A stretch of 64,000 nt of DNA from DATLLN01 sp963809205 (lineage in GTDB: Bacteria > Actinomycetota > Thermoleophilia > Gaiellales > JAICJC01), in contig CAWEIS010000010.1 of assembly GCA_963809205.1 (NCBI GenBank), positions 1-64,000 on the forward strand, read 5' to 3'. How positions within the stretch are numbered: position 1 is the stretch's first letter; each line of letters begins with the position of its first letter. The translations under genes and the position numbers were made by a program. This document shows positions 23,442 to 34,372 of the stretch, piece by piece. Below the pieces are notes generated by a model. The model was not told the DNA's origin. It made no database searches and saw only the letters and a list, made by a program, of their open reading frames with translations.

Positions 23442-24806
23442 ATGGCGGTCTCCGAGCAGCAGCACGAGGTGCGGCAGGCGAACCTGCCGCCGCAGGACCT
23501 GGACGCCGAAGAGTCGGTGCTCGGGGCCATGATGGTGTCGCCCAACGCGATCTCGATCGTGGCCGAGGTGCTCGGCCCGGAGGACTTCTACCGCCGGTCG
23601 CACGGCCAGATCTACGAAACGATCCGGGCGATGTACGCCGAGGGCGAGGCGGTCGACTCGATCACCGTGATCAACGCCCTGCAGGCCCGCGGCATCCTCG
23701 AGGACGTCGGCGGCAAGGCGGCGATCAACACGCTGGCCTCGACCGTGCCGTCCGTCTCGAACGCCCGGCGCTACGCGGAGATCGTCCGCGAGACCAGCAC
23801 CTATCGCGGGCTGATCCGGGCGGGCACGCAGATCGCCGACCTCGGGTACCAGCGGCTGGGCGACCCGCGTGACGCGGTCGACCGCGCCGAGCAGGTCGTG
23901 TTCGAGATCGCCAACCAGCGGATCTCCAGCGACTTCAGCCCGATCAAGGAGCTGCTGAACGCCTCGTTCGAGCGGATCTCGGAGCTGCACAAGAGCGGCC
24001 GCGACATCACCGGCGTGCCCAGCGGCTTCCGCGAGCTCGACCGGATCACCGCCGGCTTCCAGCCCTCCAACCTGCTGATCCTGGCCGCCCGTCCGGGCAT
24101 GGGCAAGACGTCGCTGGCGCTCAACGTCGCCTCACACGTCGCCATCCGCGAGGGCCTGCCGGTCGCCATCTTCTCGATCGAGATGTCGCGCGACGAGGTG
24201 ACGCAGCGCCTGATGTGCGCGGAGGGCAAGGTCGACTCCAGCCGCCTGCGCACCGGCAAGCTGGCCCAGGACGAGTGGCCGCGGCTGACCGACGCCTGCA
24301 GCCGCCTGTCAACCGCCCCGATCTACGTCGACGACACGGCCGGGGTCACCGCGCTCGAGATCAAGGCCAAGACGCGGCGCCTGAAGACCCGCCACCCGAA
24401 CCTCGGGCTGGTGATCGTCGACTACCTGCAGCTGATGTCCGGCGGCGGCAGGTTCGACAACCGCGTCACCGAGATCTCGCACATCTCCCGCCAGCTGAAG
24501 CTGATTGCGAGGGACATGGAGGTGCCGGTGATGGCGCTGTCGCAGCTGTCCCGCGCCGTCGAGCAGCGGGCCACCAAGGACCGGCGCCCGCAGCTGTCCG
24601 ACCTGCGCGAATCAGGCTCGATCGAGCAGGACGCCGACGTCGTCATGTTCGTCTACCGCGACGACTACTACGACCAGGAGAGCGAGCACAAGGGCGAGGC
24701 CGAGATCATCGTCGCCAAGCACCGCAACGGCCCGCTGGACACGGTCAACCTGGTCTACCAGGGACGCTACACGCGGTTCGCGAACATGGCTCGCGGAGCG
24801 GCGTAG
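23442..24806 (+). CDS. dnaB: Replicative DNA helicase DnaB
   Basis: 454 residues: N-terminal DnaB domain (PPQDLDAEESVLGAMM), linker, RecA-like motor with Walker A ILAARPGMGKTSLALN, Walker B LGLVIVDYLQLMSG and the arginine-finger region LRESGSIEQDADVV. Length is normal and no intein is inserted. Starts 13 bp after rplI and ends two bases before purA, so it is in the same unit. Unwinds the fork with DnaG. Confidence 0.97.
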   Translation: MAVSEQQHEVRQANLPPQDLDAEESVLGAMMVSPNAISIVAEVLGPEDFYRRSHGQIYETIRAMYAEGEAVDSITVINALQARGILEDVGGKAAINTLASTVPSVSNARRYAEIVRETSTYRGLIRAGTQIADLGYQRLGDPRDAVDRAEQVVFEIANQRISSDFSPIKELLNASFERISELHKSGRDITGVPSGFRELDRITAGFQPSNLLILAARPGMGKTSLALNVASHVAIREGLPVAIFSIEMSRDEVTQRLMCAEGKVDSSRLRTGKLAQDEWPRLTDACSRLSTAPIYVDDTAGVTALEIKAKTRRLKTRHPNLGLVIVDYLQLMSGGGRFDNRVTEISHISRQLKLIARDMEVPVMALSQLSRAVEQRATKDRRPQLSDLRESGSIEQDADVVMFVYRDDYYDQESEHKGEAEIIVAKHRNGPLDTVNLVYQGRYTRFANMARGAA

Positions 24807-24808
24807 CC

Positions 24809-26104
<1,296 letters not shown>

Positions 26105-26111
26105 GGTCGGC

Positions 26112-27268
26112 GTGCTCGGCGGTGTCCGGGCGCTGGTACTCGATCCCGACTCCCACGTATCCCTCGCCGCCTGCCGCGCGCTCGGGCGGGCGGGCGTCGT
26201 CGCCGAGGTGGGCGGCGACCGGTTCGCGGGGATCGCCGAGCGATCGCGATATGTGCGCGCCACCCACGCGCTGCCCGACGCCCGGGGGCCCGCCGCGCCG
26301 TACGCCGAGGCGTTGCGATCGCTGATCGACACGCGCCGGATCGACGTCGTCGTCACGACCGACGATGCGACCATCGCCCGGCTCGACTCGATCGACCTGC
26401 CGGTCGCATCCGTCCCGGGTCTCGGAGCGGCCAGACGCTCGCTGGTCGACAAGGCGGCCGGACTCGCGGAAGCTGTGTGCGTCCTGCGGCGTTGCCTACC
26501 CGGAGACCTGGACCGTGCCTGCGAAGAGCGACGGCCGCGATCTGGTCGCCGCCGCGCTCCCGGCGGTGGTCAAGGCGCGCACGTCGGCACCGCGACCGCC
26601 GATGGCGTGGCCTGCGCGCGCGGCGCGACGACGGTCGACTCGGTCGAGGGCGGCGCGCGGCAAGATCGCCCGGCTGCGCGAGCGCGGGTTGGAGCCGATC
26701 GTCCAGCGCCGCGTGGCAAAGGGCCGCAAGCTCGGCGTTGTGCTGCTGCGACGCGGAAGCGCGCTGGAGCTCGCCTATGCCCACGTCGTGCTCCGGGAGT
26801 ACCCGCCCGCGGGCGGTCGCGCGGCCGCCGTGCGCACCGCCAGGCGGGAGGATCACGGCGCCATCCGGGCGATCGGGCTCTGCGATCGCGTCTGCACCGC
26901 CGCGGGCTACGAGGGCGTGGTCCACGCCGAGCTGCTCGAGCATGGGGACGGTGATCACGCTGATCGAGCTGAACCCTCGGCTGTCGGGGACGACGTGGTT
27001 TCGCGAGCGGCTCGGCCTCCGGCCGACCGAGCGTGCCGTCCGGCTGGCGCTCGGGCTTCCCGCGCTGCCGCCCGCGCGCGTCCCGGTCGGCCGGACGTTT
27101 CATGTGCTGCCCCTGGAGGCGCGCATCGCCGCCCGGTCGCGGCGCTGGTCACGCCTCCGGGCGCTCGGCTGGTGGGGGCCCGGCGACCGGATCGACGGCG
27201 TCAGCCTGACCGACCCGTGGCCGACCTTCAGCCATTACGTCGGGCGGCTTTCGCGCCACGACCAGTGA
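26112..27268 (+). pseudogene. ATP-grasp (carbamoyl-phosphate-synthase-like) enzyme, reading frame broken at about four points
   Basis: The pieces read as one protein: VRALVLDPDSHVSLAACRALG and TDDATIARLDSIDLP in the first frame, then CGVAYPETWTVPAKSDGR in a second after about 26470, VACARGATTVDSVEG back in the first near 26600, GKIARLRERGLEPIVQRRVA in the second from about 26655, and TVITLIELNPRLSGTTWF in the third from about 26945 to the stop at 27266-27268. The ELNPR block is an ATP-grasp metal-site motif. Starts at GTG 26112 just after purA. All segments keep coding-like third positions, so clustered sequencing errors or very recent decay are both possible. Confidence 0.6.
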
Positions 27269-27828
27269 GTCGATCGCGGTGCCGGTGCCGCCGTGCTCCG
27301 GCGTCGACGGGTGCGCGACGCGGTCGGCGCGCTCCACCTCGAAGCCGTCGAGCGCGCGTCCGATCCACTCCGGGTCGTGCAGCACCGCCGGGTTGCTCGG
27401 CCCGCCGCAGCCCTGCTCGTGGTTGTCGAAGTGGTGGCCGATCACGACCAGCCGCCCACCGGCGCGCACGCCGGCGCCCGCCCGCGCCAGCATCGCCCGC
27501 ATTTCCTCGGGCGGCAGGTGCAGGTAGGCGAGCACCACCAGGTCGTAGGCGCCCTCGGCGATCTCCACCTTGCGGACGTCCGCCTGCAGCCAGTCGACGG
27601 CGGCGTTCAGCCGCCGTGCGCGGCGCAGTGCCTCGGCGGAGAAGTCGACGGCAGTCACCCGCCAGCCGCGCTCGGCCAGCCAGGCGGCATTGCGGCCCTC
27701 ACCGCACGCCAGGTCGAGCGCCCGCCCCGGCGCCAGGCCTTCGGCCGCCTCGACCAGCAGCCGCCCGGGCCGCTGCGCCGGCGCCCGGTCGGGCCGCCCG
27801 TACTCGAGGTCCCAGTCCTCGCGCTCAT
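27149..27828 (-). CDS. Class I SAM-dependent methyltransferase (start frameshifted)
   Basis: Motif I is ALDLACGEGRNAAWLAERGW, followed by VTAVDFSAEALRRA and YDLVVLAYLHLPP. The frame is open upstream only to DWDLEYGRPDR, without a start; ATG 27826-27828, four bases after the map stop, gives MSA- and joins if one base is missing near 27820. The last 40 codons lie antisense to the ATP-grasp gene and look non-conserved, so the real end may be nearer 27270. Substrate unknown. Confidence 0.7.
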
Positions 27829-27829
27829 C

Positions 27830-28573
27830 TCACGCTGCGGTGAGGACGACCGCGCCGTCGTGGAACACCGCGATCGTGTGCTCGGCGTGCGCCGCCCGGC
27901 TGCCGTCGGCGGTGGCCACCGTCCAGCCGTCGGCCAGCATCCGCGCCGAGCGGGTGGTGGTCGAGATGATCGGCTCGATCGTGATCACGGCGCCCTCGTC
28001 GAGCACCGCGGTCTGGCCCGGCGCCTCGTGGTTGTGCACCGTCGGCGGCTCGTGGATCGTGCGGCCGATCCCGTGCCCGGTCAGCTCGCGCAGCACGCGG
28101 AAGCCCTGCCGCTCGACCTCGGCCTCGACGGCCCGGCCGATCTCGGAGACCGGGCTGCCGGCCCGGGCGGCGGCGATCCCGCGCTCCAGCGCCTCGGCCG
28201 CGCACGAGCACAGCCTGGCCGACTCGTCGTCCACCTCGGCGACGGGCACGGTGATCGCGGCGTCCGCCATCAAGCCGTCCAGCTCGGCGGTCACGTCGAG
28301 CGTGACCAGGTCGCCGGCAAGCAGCACCCGGTCGCCGGGGATCCCGTGCACGGCCTCGTCGTTGACGCTGATGCACGTCCAGCCGGGGAAGTCGTAGACC
28401 AGGCTGGGCGCCGATCGCGCGCCCAGCGCGCGCAGCCTGCGCTCGGCCACCTCGTCCAGCTGCTTGGTGGTCACGCCGGGCCGAACCGCCTCGCGCATCG
28501 CCTCCAGCGTCAGGGCGACGGCGTGTCCCGCCGCTCGCATCGCATCCAGTTCCTCGGGCGACCCGATCGACAC
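27830..28573 (-). CDS. map: Methionine aminopeptidase, type I
   Basis: 247 residues. The five metal ligands are visible: Asp in TLDVTAELDG, Asp in LMADAAI, His in LTGHGIGRTIHEPP, Glu in ITIEPI and Glu in AHAEHTIAV. No N-terminal extension or zinc finger. Removes the initiator Met in the cytosol. GTG 28571-28573. Stands between the flavoprotein gene and the methyltransferase, away from the usual secY-adk-map ribosomal location, so this may be a second copy. Confidence 0.92.
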   Translation of the reverse strand: MSIGSPEELDAMRAAGHAVALTLEAMREAVRPGVTTKQLDEVAERRLRALGARSAPSLVYDFPGWTCISVNDEAVHGIPGDRVLLAGDLVTLDVTAELDGLMADAAITVPVAEVDDESARLCSCAAEALERGIAAARAGSPVSEIGRAVEAEVERQGFRVLRELTGHGIGRTIHEPPTVHNHEAPGQTAVLDEGAVITIEPIISTTTRSARMLADGWTVATADGSRAAHAEHTIAVFHDGAVVLTAA

Positions 28574-28589
28574 ACCCGCAGGGTAGCTT

Positions 28590-31018
28590 TCAGCCGCGGA
28601 TGCGCTCGCCGCGGGGATCCCACAGCGGCTCGGCGGCGACCTCGGCGGCCACCCACTCGCCGAACACCTCGACCTCGACGGCCGAGCCCACCTCGGACTG
28701 CGACGCCGGCAGGTAGGCGTAGGCGATCGAGCGCTCGACCGCGAAGCCGTAGCCGCCGCTGGTCACTCGGCCGGCGACCTCGTCACCGCGACGCGCACCG
28801 GCTCGGAGCCGAGGCATACGGCCAGCGGGTCGGCCAGCGTCAGGCAGCACAGCCGCCGCTGCCGGCCGCCGCGCTCGCGCTCGGCGAGCGTCGCCTCGCG
28901 CCCGATGAAGTCGTCCTTGTCAACCGCGACGGCGAACCCGAGGCCGGCCTCGCCGGGCGTGTCCTCGGGCGTGATGTCGGTGCTCCACGCGCGGTAGCCC
29001 TTCTCCAGGCGCAGCGCGTCGATCGCGCGGTAGCCGCACGCCCGCAGGCCGTGCTCGCGGCCCGCCTCCCACAGCGCGTCCCACAGCGCCTGGCCGTACT
29101 CGCACGGGCAGTAGAGCTCCCAGCCGAGCTCGCCCACGTAGGTGACGCGGGCGGCCAGGCAGGGCACGGCGCCGACCGAGATCTCGGCGGCGGTCATGTA
29201 GCGGAACGCCTCGTTGGACAGGTCGCTCTTGGTCAGCGGCTGGAGGATGTCGCGCGCCCGCGGGCCCCACAGGCAGAAGCAGGCCAGGCCGGAGGTGACG
29301 TCGTTGACGATCACGCTGCCGTCGTCGGGCAGGTGCTTGCGGATCCACGCCATGTCGTGGTTGCCGAAGGCGGTGCCGGTGACGATCCGGAACGACCGCT
29401 CGCCGAGCCGGGTGACGGTGAAGTCGGACTCGATGCCGCCGCGGCTGTTCAGCATCTGGGTGTACGCGATGGCGCCGACGGTGCGGTCGACCCGGTTCGC
29501 GCACAGCCGCTGCAGCAACGCGGCCGCGCCCGGGCCCTGCACGTCGATCTTGGCGAACGAGCTCTGGTCGAACAGCCCCGCCGCCTCCCGGGTCGCCATC
29601 GCCTCGGCGTGGATGGCCGGCGACCAGTGCTCGCCCGCCCAGCCGCGTGGGCGCAGCGACTCGTCGCCGTCGGCCGCGTTGGAGTCGAACCAGTTGACAC
29701 GTTCCCAGCTCGACTTCTCGCCGAACGACGCGCCCAGCTCGGTCAGCCGTGCGTAGGCCGGCGACAGCCGCAGCGGGCGGCCGGACTGCTTCTCGTGGTT
29801 CGGGTACTTGATGTCGTAGTAGGTCGAGTACACCTCGTTGGCGCGGGCCAGCGAGTAGCGCTGGCTGCGGTACTGGCGGCCGAAGCGGCGGATGTCCATG
29901 TGCCACAGGTCGAGGCCGGGCTCGCCGTTGACCACCCACTCGGCCATCTGCCAGCCCATCCCGCCGGCGCCGGCCAGGCCGTGCGCGCAGAAGCCGGCCG
30001 CCACCCAGAAGCCGCCGACGTCGGACTCGCCGAGGATGAACTCGCCGTCGGGCGTGAACGCCTCCGGGCCGTTGAACAGCTTGCGCACCTCGGCGGTCTC
30101 CATCGCCGGCACCCGCATCGTCGAGTTCTGGAGGATCTCCTCGAACCGCTCCCAGTCCTCGGGAAGCAGCTCTGCCTCGAAGCCGTCGGGCACGCCGTCC
30201 AGCGCCCAGGGCGCCGGGTCGCGCTCGTAGCCGCCCATGATCAGCCCGCCGACCTCGGTGCGGTAGTAGATCAGGTTGTCGGGGTCGCGCAGCGTCGGCA
30301 GCGCAGGCAACGGCGGGTCGAACGCCTCGGTCACCAGGAACTCGTGGGCGTAGGGGATGATCGGCACGTCGACGCCGACCATGCGCCCGATCTGGGGCGC
30401 ATACATGCCGCCGGCGTTGATCACGACGTCGGTGCGGATCGTGCCCTTGTCGGTGACGACCTCGTGCACCCGGCCGTTCTTGAGCCCGATCTCGACCACC
30501 TTCGTCCGCTGCTCGATGTCGGCGCCGCGCAGCCGCGCGCCGTCGGCCAGCGCGAAGGTCAGCTGGCTGGGGTCGAGGTAGCCGTCCTGCGGGATGTACG
30601 CGGCGGCCAGCACGCCGTCGGTGCTCATCGGCGGGAACAGCTCCTGCGCCTCCCGGGCGGACACGATCTCGATCGGCAGGCCGAAGCTCTTCGCCCAGCC
30701 GGCCTGCCGCTGGATCTCCTCGTACCGGGCCTTCGACGATGCCAGCCGCAGGCCGCCCAGCTCGTGCCAGCCGGGATCCTTGCCGGTCTCCTCGGCCAGC
30801 TCGGCGTAGAGGCCGACGGAGTACTGCATCATCTTGGTCAGGCTGACGGTCGAGCGCAGCTGGCCGACGAGGCCGGCCGAGTGCCACGTCGACCCATGGG
30901 TCAGGCCGTACTGCTCGACCAGCACGACGTCCGTCCAGCCCAGCTTGGCGAGGTGGTAGAGGATGCTGCAGCCGCCGACGCCGCCTCCGATGACAACAGC
31001 TCTGGCCTCCGTGCGCAT
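28590..31018 (-). CDS. Dimethylglycine/sarcosine-dehydrogenase-like flavoprotein with GcvT domain (one frameshift near 3' end)
   Basis: About 809 residues after correction. N-terminal dinucleotide fold VVIGGGVGGCSILYHLAKLG, then GSTWHSAG with the His that carries covalent FAD in this family, a DAO domain to about residue 390, and a C-terminal aminomethyltransferase domain (RVTYVGELGWELY, DALRLEKGYRAW) that would pass the C1 unit to tetrahydrofolate. The frame breaks near 28787; the other frame continues GDEVAGRVTSGGYGFAVERS to the stop at 28590. An operator-like half site lies 28 bp upstream of the start. Confidence 0.82.
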
Positions 31019-31040
31019 CCGCCGGATGCTGCCACAACTG

Positions 31041-31060
31041 GTATAGACCGGTCAAGTCAG
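31041..31060. promoter_or_regulatory. Operator-like site GACCGGTCAAGT upstream of the flavoprotein gene
   Basis: GACCGGTCAAGTC at 31046-31058 shares the core and full right arm of the perfect palindrome at 13233-13250; the left arm is degenerate. It lies about 28-35 bp before the minus-strand ATG at 31018, where a repressor would act. Confidence 0.4.
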
Positions 31061-31188
31061 ATGTCCGGACGCCGCTGTTCTTGAATCCCCCATCAGCGTC
31101 ATGCAGAGATACCCAGGATTGCCGATTCTGGGAGGGATCCCCGACGGTCGTTTTCGGCCGTCTTCTTCCATCCCCCACGAAGGATCTC

Positions 31189-31675
31189 ATGAACTCGTAC
31201 GCTCTTCACTCGCTCTGCGGCGATCGCCGTCGTCGCACTGCTGGCCGTCGGCGCGCTCGCCTACGCTGCCTGGACGGTCAACGGTAGTGGCTCCGGTGCC
31301 GCTTCCGCCACCAGCGCGCTGAACCTGACGCTGACGCCGGGCTCGCCGTCCTCGGCGCTGTATCCGGGGGCGACCGGTGACGTCGCCACGACGATCGCGA
31401 ACCCCAACCCGTTCCCGGTACACGTGACCTCTGTCGCGTTGAACACCGCCCAGGGCACCAACGGCTTCCAGGTCGATGGCGCGCACAGCGGCTGCAACAT
31501 CGCCACGCTGTCGTTCACGACGCAGACCAACGGTGGCTCGGGCTGGGACATCCCGGCGAACGGCTCGCTGGACATCGATCCCGCGAACGCCATCGCGATG
31601 GGCTCCGGCGCCAACGACTCCTGCCAGGGCGCGGCCTTCACCGTGTACCTGACGGCGTCTGCGGTCAGCGCCTAG
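31189..31675 (+). CDS. Small secreted protein, TasA/camelysin-like candidate (start frameshifted)
   Basis: About 161 residues once one base is removed next to the ATG (ATGAACTCG read as ATG-ACT-CG); AAGGA lies nine bases before ATG 31189. A signal segment AAIAVVALLAVGALAYAAW ends in AAWTVNGSGSGAASA, then LNLTLTPGS, SSALYPGATGDVATTI and NPNPFPVHVTSV, a layout resembling TasA/CalY fibre proteins (AYA-F-x-D...GT-L-D-L, then PG...N). Two Cys occur later. Homology is inferred from pattern only. First of three linked secreted-protein genes. Confidence 0.55.
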
Positions 31676-31685
31676 GTCCGAACCG

Positions 31686-33932
31686 ATGATCGCGGGCCTC
31701 ACGCGCCTGCTGATCCGACGGCGCACCCTCGTTCCGCTCATGCTGGTGGTCACCGCGACCACCGCATGGGCGGCGTGGAGCGTGCCGGGCTCGGGTTCCG
31801 GGTCGGCAATTGCCAGCCCCGACTTCCATGCGCCCAGCGTGTCGCTCAGTACGATCGCCCCGGTCGGCATGACCGCGGCCGGCGGCGGCGTTCGCGCGGG
31901 CGGTCAGTTCGTGGTCTATGCGAACGTGACCGATCCAGGCGGCTCGGGCGTCGCGTCCGCCATGACCGACGTCTCGGCGATCAAGGCCGGTGCCACCTCC
32001 GTGGTGCTCTCGCCCTGCGTGAGCAACTGCACGATCGGCACCAAGACGTACAACTGGTCGAGCGCACCGCTCACGGCTGACGCCGGTCTCACCCAGGGCG
32101 CCAAGACGTACGGCGTCTGGGGCACCGACAACATCGGCAACCAAGGCACCCCGACCAGCTTCTCGGTGACCGTCGACAACACCGCCCCGTCGGTCACCGC
32201 TAGTGCGATGGTCACAGCTTCCACGACCGGTGCCGGTTGGGTGGCTCAGGGCGGCAGCTACATCGTCTACGCATCGGCGACGGATGCCGGTTCTCCGGCG
32301 ACCGGCGTCGCCACCGTCACCGCCTCGGTGGCCGGCATCACATCCGGTGTCACCTCCCTCTCGCTGCCCAAGTGCACCACGAGCTGTACCGTGGGTGGCG
32401 TCACCTACGGGTACAAGAGCGCCACCACCGTCGCCGGCTCGCCGCTGGCGGCCGGCGCCGTCTCGTTCTCGGTGACCGCGACCGACGGCGGCGGCAATGC
32501 CACGACCGGCAACTACAGCGTGACCGTCGACAACACTGCACCCACGGTCAGCGCAGCGGTGGTTTCGACCAGCGCCACCAGCACGCCCGGCTTCATCAAG
32601 CAGGGCGGCACGTACATCGTCTACGCGAACTCCGCCGACGGCGGCGCGATCAACGCCGTCACCGCGAACGTCAGCGGACTGACTGCAGGGCAGACGGCGG
32701 TGGCGCTCAGCGCTTGCACCTCCAGCTGCACCGTGGGAGGCGTTACCTACGGCTACAAGAGCGCGAGCAAGACAGCCGATGCAACTCTTGGCGAAGGTCC
32801 GGCGACCTTCAGCATCACGTCGACCGACAAGGCCGCCAACGCCACCACCACGCCGTTCTCGGTCACGATCGACAACACCGGCGCCGTCGTCACCCAGACG
32901 ACGATCGCCAACACCACGACCAACGCCGCGGGCTGGATCCGCAAGAGTGGCGCCTACGCTTTGTACGCCAACGTGTCCGACGCCGCCAGCGGGGTCTACA
33001 CGGTCAAGGCGAACGTCTCGTCGATCACCAGCGGGCAGACCGCTCTCGCGCTCAGCGCCTGCTCGACCGGGTGCACCGTCGGCGGTGTCACGTATGCCTA
33101 CAAGAGTGCGAACAAGACCGCCGACTCGAGCGTTGTACAGGGGGCAGTCAGCTACATGCTCGCGCTTGTTGACAAGGCGAACAACTCCTCGACCGGGAAC
33201 GGCTCGGGCACTGCCGACAACACCGCGCCGGTGTTCACCTCGGCGGCGGTGGCCACCTCGATCACGAACGTCGCCGGATACCTGGCGCAAAACCGCACCT
33301 ACGTCGTCTACGGCAGTGCGTCGGACGCGTACAGCGGCCTGAACACACTGACGGCCAAGGTCAACACTCTGAGCAGCGGCCAGACCGCCCTGGCGATGGC
33401 CGCATGCTCGAGCTCCTGTTCGGCGAGCGGTGTCACCTACGGGTTCACCAGCGCGCCGTTGAGCACCAACGCCACGCTGTCCGCGGGAACGAAGACGTAC
33501 ACCGTGACCGCGACCGACCTGGCCGGCAACGCCTTGACCAGCCCGGCCCAGTCCGCCACCGTCGACAACACCGCGCCCACCGTGACCATCACGTACCCGA
33601 CCGCGGCCTACGCCAGCGGATGGGCGAGCGGCTGCGGCACCGCCGGCATCGACGACGTCTGCGGCACCGCGTCGGACGCCAGCGCCGGCATCTGGCAGGT
33701 GCAGGTCAGCTTCCGCCAGTCGGCCGCCCCGAACCTCTACTGGGACGGCGCGAACGGGTTCCTGTCCGCGGCCGAGGTGCTGTCCAGCGCCACCTGGGCG
33801 ACGCCGAACTGGAACCTGGCGATGGCGGCCAACCGCTTCGCCAACAACATGGGGTACATGATCCGTGCCGTTTCGACCGATAAAGCAGGTAACAGCGCAT
33901 CCGCGTCCACCGGCTTCACCTTCCACCCATGA
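31686..33932 (+). CDS. Large secreted repeat protein with five Ig-like (~115-residue) repeats
   Basis: 748 residues. Signal segment RRRTLVPLMLVVTATTAWAAW followed by SVPGSGSGSAIAS, echoing the upstream small protein. Then five repeats, each with a (V/L)VYA-type strand, a C-x3-C pair (111/115, 230/234, 344/348 and two more), a VGGVTYGYKSA-like strand and a closing VTVDNTAP, typical of bacterial Ig/BIG-like surface repeats. The last 130 residues are a different module with two further Cys (SGCGTAGIDDVCGTA). No LPXTG or C-terminal membrane anchor. Ser/Thr/Ala/Gly rich. Likely cell-surface or fibre component. Confidence 0.7.
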   Translation: MIAGLTRLLIRRRTLVPLMLVVTATTAWAAWSVPGSGSGSAIASPDFHAPSVSLSTIAPVGMTAAGGGVRAGGQFVVYANVTDPGGSGVASAMTDVSAIKAGATSVVLSPCVSNCTIGTKTYNWSSAPLTADAGLTQGAKTYGVWGTDNIGNQGTPTSFSVTVDNTAPSVTASAMVTASTTGAGWVAQGGSYIVYASATDAGSPATGVATVTASVAGITSGVTSLSLPKCTTSCTVGGVTYGYKSATTVAGSPLAAGAVSFSVTATDGGGNATTGNYSVTVDNTAPTVSAAVVSTSATSTPGFIKQGGTYIVYANSADGGAINAVTANVSGLTAGQTAVALSACTSSCTVGGVTYGYKSASKTADATLGEGPATFSITSTDKAANATTTPFSVTIDNTGAVVTQTTIANTTTNAAGWIRKSGAYALYANVSDAASGVYTVKANVSSITSGQTALALSACSTGCTVGGVTYAYKSANKTADSSVVQGAVSYMLALVDKANNSSTGNGSGTADNTAPVFTSAAVATSITNVAGYLAQNRTYVVYGSASDAYSGLNTLTAKVNTLSSGQTALAMAACSSSCSASGVTYGFTSAPLSTNATLSAGTKTYTVTATDLAGNALTSPAQSATVDNTAPTVTITYPTAAYASGWASGCGTAGIDDVCGTASDASAGIWQVQVSFRQSAAPNLYWDGANGFLSAAEVLSSATWATPNWNLAMAANRFANNMGYMIRAVSTDKAGNSASASTGFTFHP

Positions 33933-34372
33933 TCAGACGACTGCTCCTCTTCACGCTCGGCGCCCTTGCGGTCGCCATTGCCATCGCGTCGCTCAGCGAC
34001 CTGGGGCCGGCCAAGGCGACGAACCTCGACCTGGTCGCGTCCAAGCGCGGATTCGGCATCAAGGCAACGCCGGTCGCGGGGCTCTATCCCGGCGCGACCA
34101 AGACGCTCACGCTGCGCGTGACCAACCCATACGGCTACAGCATCCGCGTGCTGCCGGTCACCGCCGCGGTCGTGCGGACGACAAACCGCGCCGGATGCCT
34201 TGGCATCGCGGCCAACGTCACCGTCTCGACGCGCGGGGTGAAGGCCACCGTGATCAAGCGCAAGGTGACCAAGCCGCTGACGCTGCACGTGACGATGCCG
34301 CGCACCGTCGCCGACGCCTGCCAGTCCGCGACCTTCCGGATCACCTTCAAGGCCCGCGCCGTCAAGGCGTAG
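33929..34372 (+). CDS. Small secreted protein related to the one at 31189
   Basis: 147 residues. N-terminal signal LLLFTLGALAVAIAIASL, then AGLYPGATKTLTLRVTNPYGYSIRVLPV, which aligns with the SSALYPGA...NPNPFPVHV block of the protein at 31189, and two Cys (AGCLGI, DACQSA) in comparable places. ATG 33929 overlaps the repeat-protein stop (ATGA), so the three genes are one unit. The 3' end overlaps the convergent HAD gene by 11 bp. Confidence 0.6.
   Translation: MIRRLLLFTLGALAVAIAIASLSDLGPAKATNLDLVASKRGFGIKATPVAGLYPGATKTLTLRVTNPYGYSIRVLPVTAAVVRTTNRAGCLGIAANVTVSTRGVKATVIKRKVTKPLTLHVTMPRTVADACQSATFRITFKARAVKA

Noticed and set aside
23442..24806. Possible intein in DnaB
   Set aside because: The protein has normal length and continuous Walker A/B regions.
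27293..31084. A 1263-codon open frame on the plus strand
   Set aside because: Antisense to map and the dehydrogenase, whose motifs are intact on the minus strand; composition is that of a shadow frame.
31686..33932. Repeat region as a CRISPR or DNA tandem array
   Set aside because: The repeats are long (about 345 bp), diverged at DNA level and conserved as protein; no CRISPR repeat-spacer pattern or insertion-sequence ends were seen anywhere in the window.
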